Source: Halomonas llamarensis (GTDB lineage Bacteria > Pseudomonadota > Gammaproteobacteria > Pseudomonadales > Halomonadaceae). Taken from it: DNA of 59,922 nt. The position numbers were made by a program, and so were the translations under genes. The notes under the pieces are model-generated. The model saw nothing but the letters and a program-made list of their open reading frames with translations, did no database searches and had not been told where the DNA came from. Below, one piece after another: positions 54,163-59,922 of the stretch; within the stretch, counting starts at the first letter, position 1, and each line of letters opens with the position of its first letter. The stretch lies in the NCBI RefSeq assembly GCF_023555005.1, contig NZ_JAMJPJ010000019.1, forward strand, positions 1 to 59,922, read 5' to 3'.

Positions 54163-57090
54163 TTAATGTTGACCGCGCACATTGCCGCCAGGAAAGTAAG
54201 GTAAGACATCTAATATACCATGCCCAGCGCCTTTGATAGCCCAATCCCCCCAAGCTCCGAAATCAGTCCATTCTTCGGGAGTCTTTGTGGGATTTACGTA
54301 GTTATATGTTCCCATATAACGAGGGTCAGTAATTAAGTTATGAGTATCACCATCAAAAACTGCCTCTCTTCCATCAGGGTGGATGAATTTAAGCTCAGGC
54401 TTTCCTATGCCATTATCGTGGAAAATCGATTGGGATTTAGGCAAAAGTATCCAATCTGAGTTCCGAGAGCTTGCTGATTCAAAAGAAGGTAAATCCGCGT
54501 TTTTGCAATGTCTGCCTTCAAAGTGCCAATCTGTTAAATTTCGCCAATTTTTTGCGATAAAACCTTCATCAGCGGAGCCCTCTAGATTGCATTCACCGAC
54601 CAACCCCAACGGATCCACCATCCCCGTCGGATTGGTGACATAACCATACAAATTCGTACCACCGTTAAGGCCAATCGGATCCTGACTAATATACCGCCCC
54701 TGTTGCGGGTCATAGTAGCGGTGGCGGTTGTAGTAAAGGCCCGATTCTTCGTCGTGCCATTGCCCCTGGAACCGGATTGGTTGGGTGAGGTGGCGTACGG
54801 CACGTTGGTTTTTGACCGCCGCCCAATCGTCGGGGTCGGCGAGCCAGCGGGGTTGGCCGTTGGGGGTGACCAGTTGCATGGGGGTGCCGAGAGCGTCGGT
54901 GATGTAGGCGCTGAGCACTTGGCCCTGTTGGGTATCGTCGATGCGCAGCATGGGCACAAAACTCCCCGGCTCGTAAACCACGGTAGTGCGCTGGTTGTCC
55001 GTTTCTTCCCGTACGATGCGGTCACCGTCCCAGCCGTAGTGGGTGGTGGCGGTGGTGCCGTTGGGGTGGCGTACGGTCTTGCTGATGCGCCTTCCTAGCC
55101 CATCGTAGCGGTAGGTGGCTTCGCGGGTGTAGCCTAGCTCACTGGCGTGAGTAAGCTGTACTAAGCGGTTCGCACCGTCGTAGCCCAGGGTTAAGCGTTC
55201 GCCGTTAAGTTGTTGGCGTTCGATCAGGTTACCGGCGCCATCGTAGCGGTAACGCGCCCCGTTGAGTTGAGTGAGGCGGTTATCCGTCAGTCCTTGCTGC
55301 TTGTCGACACCTTGCTCTAAGCGATTACCCGCCGCGTCCACCGAGTAGCGGTGGGCATGATCGCCGTGCTGGCTGCCGATCAAGCGCCCGGCGGCATCAA
55401 AACGGTAGGCGATGACTTTTTCCGCTGAATCACCTTCCAGGCTACGGAAACTCATCCGGCCCAGGGCGTCGTATTGATAGCTTTGCTGGCTGGTAGTGTC
55501 CGGGCTGCGCAGGGTGAGGTGATCTAACTGACCGAGATTGGTGTACCCGCGCTCCAGCACCAGTGGCTGGTTGTGTGCATTGGCGCGGGTGCTCAGGCGG
55601 CGCTGGGTCTCCCGGTGCAGGGCATCGGGTTCCAGGGCAATCTCAAGATCCAGGCCGGGGGCACTCATACCGTGCAGGTGGCCGCTGCCGTAGGTGTGCC
55701 AGTTGAGCGCCGGTAGTTCACCGAACTGGCTGGCCTGGGGCGCGCCGGTAGCCGTCAGGCTATGCTGGTGTTGCCAGCTCCAACCACTCTTTCCTGCATG
55801 TTGCTGCTGTTCGCCGATTAAGCGCTGGGCGTGGTCGTAGCTAAAGGTCACCTCGCCATGATCGTTGGTGACGCTGAGTAGCTGGCCCGTGTTGCCCAAA
55901 ACAGTATTGCCCCACTGGTACTGCTCCGTGCTGGCCGGGGCGTGTTCCGTAGCGGGCAGGTGTCGGGCGGTGAGGCGAGCGGCTTCGTCATAGTCGTACC
56001 GGGTCACTAGCGGCTGGCCGTCGGGGCCGGGGCGATTGGCTTCGATGCGTTCGATCAGTCGCCCGGCGTCATCGTAGCGGTACTGCTGCTCGCGGCCATC
56101 GGGGCCGGTCTCGCTGGCGAGGCGATCCATGTCGTCGTAAGCAAAGCGATACACGGCGCCGTTGCCCAGCGTGAGTTCGCTGAGACGGCCAATGTCATCG
56201 TACGTGGTAAACTGTTGGCTGCCGTCGGCCTCGATGCGCTGCACCGGGCGGCCGTGGTCGTCATAGAAGACCTGCTGCCGAAACCCTTGCGGGCCTTCCA
56301 GTTCTACCAGCCGCCCAAGAGAGTCCACATGGTGGTGCCAGTAGAGTCCGTCAGGAAGCTGGGTGGCGATGCGTCGGCCCATCTTGTCGTGCTGGGTGCG
56401 GGTGGTCTCGTTCAGGGCGTTGGTGACGCTGGCCAGATGGCCGTGGCGATCAAACGCGTACTCGGTACGCTGCTGAGAACAGTCGATCTGGGCGGTGATC
56501 TGGCCCAGGGCGTTGTACTCGCGCTGGTGGGTAGCGCCACCTGCATCGGTCATGGTCGTGGGGCGGTCAGGCAAGTCAGTATTGTCATAGGCAAAAGCGG
56601 TAGTGCCTTCCGGCCCGGTGACCGCCAGCGGATGGCCGAGGTCGTTACGTGTGATCTGCCAGCGCTGATTCTCGGGGCCTTCAATGCTCACCGGCTGCCC
56701 GAGCGCATCGCGCTCAATGGCCCAGCGCGTGCCGTCCGGGCCGGTCTGGGCAATGACTTGGCCGTGGTCGTCGCGCTCGATCATCGTCTCGTGACCCAGG
56801 GGATCGACGGTGGCTACCTTGAGGCCGACACGGTCGTAACGGAACTCAATGCGCGAGCCGTCAGTGCGGGTATGAGCCGTCCAGCGGCGGCCGGGGCCGC
56901 TGCCCACAAAGTGGTAGCGCTCCTCTCGGCCCAGGCTGTCGGTGACCCGGGTGTAATCCACATGATACGTATAAGAGCGGGCCAAGCCACCGGCTTCCTG
57001 CTGACCCACCACGCGGCCATCCGGGGCGTGGCGATCCCAGGTGTAGTGGGCTGGTATAGAAGTCTGAACACTATCTTTGATGTGGTTCAT
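54163..57090 (-). CDS. Rhs toxin module 1, N-terminally shortened
   Basis: 975 residues. A non-core start (MNHIKDSVQTSIPA) leads into RHS/YD repeats (YDxxGR style) for about 780 residues, then the core end NRHRYYDPQQGRYISQDPIG and PTGMVDPLGL, and a ~140-residue C-terminal toxin (containing KFIHPDGREAVFDGDTHN, PRYMGTYNYVNPTKTP). Full Rhs proteins are about 1400-1600 residues with a PAAR or other N-terminus; that part is missing, and an in-frame stop lies just upstream. It is therefore a displaced module. The toxin activity is not recognised. Confidence 0.85.
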   Translation of the reverse strand: MNHIKDSVQTSIPAHYTWDRHAPDGRVVGQQEAGGLARSYTYHVDYTRVTDSLGREERYHFVGSGPGRRWTAHTRTDGSRIEFRYDRVGLKVATVDPLGHETMIERDDHGQVIAQTGPDGTRWAIERDALGQPVSIEGPENQRWQITRNDLGHPLAVTGPEGTTAFAYDNTDLPDRPTTMTDAGGATHQREYNALGQITAQIDCSQQRTEYAFDRHGHLASVTNALNETTRTQHDKMGRRIATQLPDGLYWHHHVDSLGRLVELEGPQGFRQQVFYDDHGRPVQRIEADGSQQFTTYDDIGRLSELTLGNGAVYRFAYDDMDRLASETGPDGREQQYRYDDAGRLIERIEANRPGPDGQPLVTRYDYDEAARLTARHLPATEHAPASTEQYQWGNTVLGNTGQLLSVTNDHGEVTFSYDHAQRLIGEQQQHAGKSGWSWQHQHSLTATGAPQASQFGELPALNWHTYGSGHLHGMSAPGLDLEIALEPDALHRETQRRLSTRANAHNQPLVLERGYTNLGQLDHLTLRSPDTTSQQSYQYDALGRMSFRSLEGDSAEKVIAYRFDAAGRLIGSQHGDHAHRYSVDAAGNRLEQGVDKQQGLTDNRLTQLNGARYRYDGAGNLIERQQLNGERLTLGYDGANRLVQLTHASELGYTREATYRYDGLGRRISKTVRHPNGTTATTHYGWDGDRIVREETDNQRTTVVYEPGSFVPMLRIDDTQQGQVLSAYITDALGTPMQLVTPNGQPRWLADPDDWAAVKNQRAVRHLTQPIRFQGQWHDEESGLYYNRHRYYDPQQGRYISQDPIGLNGGTNLYGYVTNPTGMVDPLGLVGECNLEGSADEGFIAKNWRNLTDWHFEGRHCKNADLPSFESASSRNSDWILLPKSQSIFHDNGIGKPELKFIHPDGREAVFDGDTHNLITDPRYMGTYNYVNPTKTPEEWTDFGAWGDWAIKGAGHGILDVLPYFPGGNVRGQH

Positions 57091-57215
57091 GATGACGAAA
57101 GGCGCTTATTGCCACATTACTGCCAAGGAAACCAACACGTACCTTCCTTGGCGGGAGCTTGGGAAATGTCCATGTTGTTGTTATTGGTTGACTGCGAGAA
57201 TCTGAGGCTTCTTTA

Positions 57216-57506
57216 TTAGACCAGTAAATAAGCAATCGATATTCCAGAAATTTGCCCTAAAAAAATCACAAGACATATCGATATTCTAGTGAATCTTTTC
57301 AGCATGCCAACCCTCGTGATAACAAAGAAGCTATAAAATAAGGACGTTAACCAAAGGCCTATCATGAACAGAATAATCCAAGCCAGTGGAGAGGAAGGGC
57401 CAAACATGCCTATCGAGAAGGTGATAACTATATAAGATGGGAGCATTACTAACCCCTCGATATTACGGCTTTTCCAGAAGACTACGTCCTGTTCATGGCT
57501 TTTCAT
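57216..57506 (-). CDS. Putative membrane immunity protein for Rhs module 2
   Basis: A 96-residue protein with three hydrophobic helices (about 18-38, 42-62, 75-94). Its ATG overlaps the stop of Rhs fragment 2, the usual tight toxin/immunity coupling. AT-rich. Function inferred only from position; a membrane immunity suggests a toxin acting on or across the inner membrane. Confidence 0.6.
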   Translation of the reverse strand: MKSHEQDVVFWKSRNIEGLVMLPSYIVITFSIGMFGPSSPLAWIILFMIGLWLTSLFYSFFVITRVGMLKRFTRISICLVIFLGQISGISIAYLLV

Positions 57507-58330
57507 CAGTTGCTCCCCGGTCTGCATATGCCGATTCCATAGTGACTATCAGACAAGCCGTCACCGTCTAAATCACAATACAGGCTTTGGCACTTAGCCA
57601 TTCCCTCCCAATGGAAAAGCAAACCCCACGCCCCTTTCGGGTTAGGCATAACCCTAGCAGTAGCAGGATCAATCTTGGAAAAACCACCAGTAACTTTTTC
57701 CCATACTTTACTCAGCCCAGTGTTTCCGGTCTTTTCTAACGTTGATCTAGGCGCAGGCGGAAAGCGAGAGTAAGGGTTGCTACGCCCAGTCCCTTTTCGT
57801 CCCGATTGATCAATAGGACCAGGGCGATCAAACAACCCCAGCGGATCCACCATCCCCGTCGGATTGGTCACGTAGCCATAAAGGTTCGTACCACCTCTCA
57901 ACCCAATCGGATCCTGACTGATATACCGCCCTTGCTGCGGGTCGTAGTACCGGTGACGGTTGTAGTAAAGCCCGCTCTCTTCGTCGTGCCACTGGCCTTG
58001 GAACCGGATCGGTTGGGTGAGGTGGCGTACGGCGCGTTGTTTTTTCACCGCTGCCCAGTCGTCGGGATCGGCGAGCCAGCGGGGTTGGCCGTTGGGGGTG
58101 ACCAGTTGCATGGGGGTGCCGAGAGCGTCGGTGATGTAGGCGCTGAGAGTTTGACCTTGCTGGGTATCGTCGATTCTGAGCATGGGCACAAAACTGCCCG
58201 GCTCGTAGACCACGGTGGTGCGCTGGTCGTCTGTTTCTTCCCGTACGATACGGTCGCCGTCCCAGCCGTAGTGGGTGGTGGTGGCGGTGCCGTTGGTGTG
58301 GCGCACGGTTTTACTGATGCGTCGACCCAT
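57506..58330 (-). CDS. Orphan Rhs C-terminal fragment, module 2
   Basis: 274 residues. It starts MGRRISKTVRH inside the core and includes the conserved core end (YYDPQQGRYISQDPIGLRGG, DPLGLFDRPG). Its ~110-residue toxin has no recognised domain (FPPAPRSTLEKTGN, LYCDLDGDGLSDSHYGIG). In-frame upstream codons read ADGSQHLTAYYD, so the RHS similarity extends to about 58366, right behind the stop of the module 3 immunity gene. An internal start at MGRR would make a free tip; otherwise it is a remnant. Confidence 0.75.
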   Translation of the reverse strand: MGRRISKTVRHTNGTATTTHYGWDGDRIVREETDDQRTTVVYEPGSFVPMLRIDDTQQGQTLSAYITDALGTPMQLVTPNGQPRWLADPDDWAAVKKQRAVRHLTQPIRFQGQWHDEESGLYYNRHRYYDPQQGRYISQDPIGLRGGTNLYGYVTNPTGMVDPLGLFDRPGPIDQSGRKGTGRSNPYSRFPPAPRSTLEKTGNTGLSKVWEKVTGGFSKIDPATARVMPNPKGAWGLLFHWEGMAKCQSLYCDLDGDGLSDSHYGIGICRPGSN

Positions 58331-58371
58331 GTCATAGTAAGCGGTAAGGTGTTGGCTGCCATCTGCTTTTA

Positions 58372-58602
58372 TTAATTGTCGTCGTTTTTTCTTCTCTTTT
58401 CTTCTGGATAATGTGGATTTTTATTGCCAAACCAAAATTTTAAATTCCCTATGGCAATAAAAACTATCCCTGTCAGAATGCTTATAAGCATTAAAAATTT
58501 ACCAAAGACTTCCAGTCCTAAGCCAGTTAACTTGAACCCTAATACTGAAATTATAAAAGCAATAGTGGCTACGATGGTCTCTTTTTTTATATTTCTATTC
58601 AT
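58372..58602 (-). CDS. Putative membrane immunity protein for Rhs module 3
   Basis: A 76-residue protein with two hydrophobic helices (about 8-28 and 35-52) and a basic tail ending EEKRRKNDDN. Its ATG lies inside the end of the Rhs 3 gene (8-base overlap). AT-rich relative to the flank. Role inferred from position. Confidence 0.6.
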   Translation of the reverse strand: MNRNIKKETIVATIAFIISVLGFKLTGLGLEVFGKFLMLISILTGIVFIAIGNLKFWFGNKNPHYPEEKRRKNDDN

Positions 58603-59922
58603 CTTGTTGTGTCTCCTCATCGCATACAGTGGAAATACGGCAAAATTGAACCCCTGCCGCCCCTCCTGCACCTACCCCTAAAAAGCCTTTGGCAGTACCA
58701 AAGACACCATCGCCAAAATTGGTTGAGGCTCCTGAAGCAAGGCCACTACCGCCTTGCATAAAAAATCCCCAACTCTCTGTGATGCCTGTCTCTACTGAGT
58801 CATTTACCGATGCCCCGCCTGTAACACCTGCGCCTGCATAAGCCCCAAGACCAAACTTAATGCAGGCAGTTGTGACTAGGCATGCATTTCCATTGGTGTC
58901 TAATTGCGGTCCTGTAGCCAATGAAGTTCCAAATATACCCCCAAATACCTCTCCTCCGACATCTAGCCCAGCAGCAACAATCTTACTTGATGATTCTTGT
59001 GTATTTGCTGCCCTTCTCACCATGTTTGATTGGCTATATGGCCCGCCCCCTAGACCATAGACCCCACTGAGCCCTTGGGGATCAACTTGAATAGTTGGTG
59101 CCGAAGCATATTGATACAAGTTCGTGCCACCATTGAGGCCGATGGGGTCTTGGCTGATATACCGCCCCTGCTCTGGGTCGTAGTAACGGTGACGGTTGTA
59201 GTAAAGCCCGCTCTCTTCATCGTGCCATTGGCCCTGGAACCGGATCGGCTGGGTGACGTGTCGCACGGCGCGTTGGTTTTTCACCGCTGCCCAGTCGTCG
59301 GGGTCGGCGAGCCAGCGGGGTTGGCCGTTGGGGGTGACCAGTTGCATGGGCGTGCCGAGAGCGTCGGTGATATAGGCGCTGACTAGCTGGCCTTGTTGAG
59401 TGTCATCAATACGCAGCATGGGCACAAAACTGCCCGGCTCATACACCACGGTAGTGCGCTGGTTGTCCGTTTCTTCCCGTACGATGCGGTCACCGTCCCA
59501 ACCGTAGTGGGTGGTGGCGGTAGTGCCGTTGGTGTGGCGTACGGTTTTGCTGATGCGCCTTCCTAGCCCATCGTAGCGGTAGGTGGCCTCGCGGGTGTAG
59601 CCTAGCTCACTGGCGTGGATCAGGTGCACTAGGCGATTCGCGCCGTCGTAGCCCAGGGTTAAGCGTTCGCCGTTGGGCTGTTGGCGTTCGATCAGGTTGC
59701 CAGCGCCGTCGTAGCGATAGCGGGTGCCGTTTAATTGACCAAGGCGGTTATCAGACAGGGCCTGTTGGCCTTCTAAGCGATTACCCGCCGCATCCACGCT
59801 ATAGCGGTGGGCATGATCGCCGTGCTGGCTGCCGATCAAGCGTCCGGCAGCGTCGTAACTGTAAGCAATCACCTTAGAGGCGGAGTCACCTTCGAGGCTA
59901 CGGAAGCTCATCCGGCCCAGGG
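58595..59922 (-). CDS. Rhs protein, C-terminal part (module 3), cut by window edge
   Basis: The frame continues past the window end. The visible ~440 residues hold RHS repeats, the core end YYDPEQGRYISQDPIGLNGG, and a ~160-residue tip after VDPQGLSGVYGLG. The tip is rich in Gly and Ala (GGEVFGGIFGTSLATG, GAYAGAGVTGGASVN, GFLGVGAGGAAG), a glycine-zipper-like composition that could form membrane helices. As the most upstream module it is probably the tip now attached to the full-length gene. Confidence 0.8.
   Translation of the reverse strand, partial: LGRMSFRSLEGDSASKVIAYSYDAAGRLIGSQHGDHAHRYSVDAAGNRLEGQQALSDNRLGQLNGTRYRYDGAGNLIERQQPNGERLTLGYDGANRLVHLIHASELGYTREATYRYDGLGRRISKTVRHTNGTTATTHYGWDGDRIVREETDNQRTTVVYEPGSFVPMLRIDDTQQGQLVSAYITDALGTPMQLVTPNGQPRWLADPDDWAAVKNQRAVRHVTQPIRFQGQWHDEESGLYYNRHRYYDPEQGRYISQDPIGLNGGTNLYQYASAPTIQVDPQGLSGVYGLGGGPYSQSNMVRRAANTQESSSKIVAAGLDVGGEVFGGIFGTSLATGPQLDTNGNACLVTTACIKFGLGAYAGAGVTGGASVNDSVETGITESWGFFMQGGSGLASGASTNFGDGVFGTAKGFLGVGAGGAAGVQFCRISTVCDEETQQDE

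Noticed and set aside
54600..59911. Repeated Rhs core segments as insertion sequences
   Set aside because: No transposase or terminal inverted repeats; the repeats are the shared Rhs core.

Overview
The window looks like chromosome from a moderately halophilic gammaproteobacterium of the Halomonas/Vreelandella type (Halomonadaceae). This is inferred from the acidic, Glu/Asp-rich proteins, the moderately high GC and the gene set (DUF3047, NfeD/slipin, SulP plus universal stress protein, SelO, Rhs). No rRNA or tRNA gene was seen, so the genus is not proven.

Layout. 1-2.0 kb: an aromatic-acid type efflux operon (DUF1656, HlyD, FUSC) whose pump gene is broken at its 3' end. 2.3-8.4 kb: an iron locus with Fur-box-like sites, a TonB-dependent siderophore receptor, a PiuC-type hydroxylase, an unknown 122-aa protein, a lipoamide-dehydrogenase-like flavoprotein and a small exported protein. 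8.4-13.4 kb: an ECF sigma factor, its small zinc-finger anti-sigma candidate, DoxX, a Glu/Gly-rich peptide, DUF3047, EthD and AhpD-like proteins, and an L,D-transpeptidase. 13.5-22.8 kb: an all-minus-strand accessory island bracketed by two diverged direct repeats of about 400 bp, each carrying a small exported coiled-coil protein gene. The island holds merA-merF behind a MerR-type promoter (no merR here), several decaying genes, and a glutamate-synthase-like / acetolactate-synthase-like / aldehyde-dehydrogenase operon in which the last gene has collapsed.

22.9-27.6 kb contains the most interesting system. A 763-residue fusion of a tubulin-tyrosine-ligase-type ATP-grasp enzyme, a PqqD-like domain (RiPP recognition fold) and a P-loop-less HprK-like domain is followed by a peptide ending in 28 residues of only Ala, Glu, Gly and one Ser, then by a DinB-superfamily protein. 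A second peptide of the same design lies at 9.4 kb. I infer a ribosomally made, leader-guided modified peptide whose acidic tail is the substrate for amino-acid ligation.

27.8-53.5 kb is mostly ordinary chromosome: periplasmic sulfurtransferase, ZIP transporter, NAD-type isocitrate dehydrogenase, NfeD/slipin, DMT exporter, SulP plus UspA, cyclopropane fatty acid synthase, BASS/arsenic-type transporter, HelD-like helicase, DedA-like protein, MetK, a second CFA synthase and a second UspA, MFS, DksA-like, Ubi hydroxylase, Sir2, Mpg, SelO and Pol IV. The CFA/UspA pair is duplicated, and the second CFA gene sits just upstream of metK, which makes its methyl donor.

53.6-59.9 kb: an Rhs polymorphic toxin locus with three successive C-terminal toxin/immunity modules on the minus strand. 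Two are displaced modules, and one visible recombination joint lies between RHS repeats. The right-most gene runs off the window.
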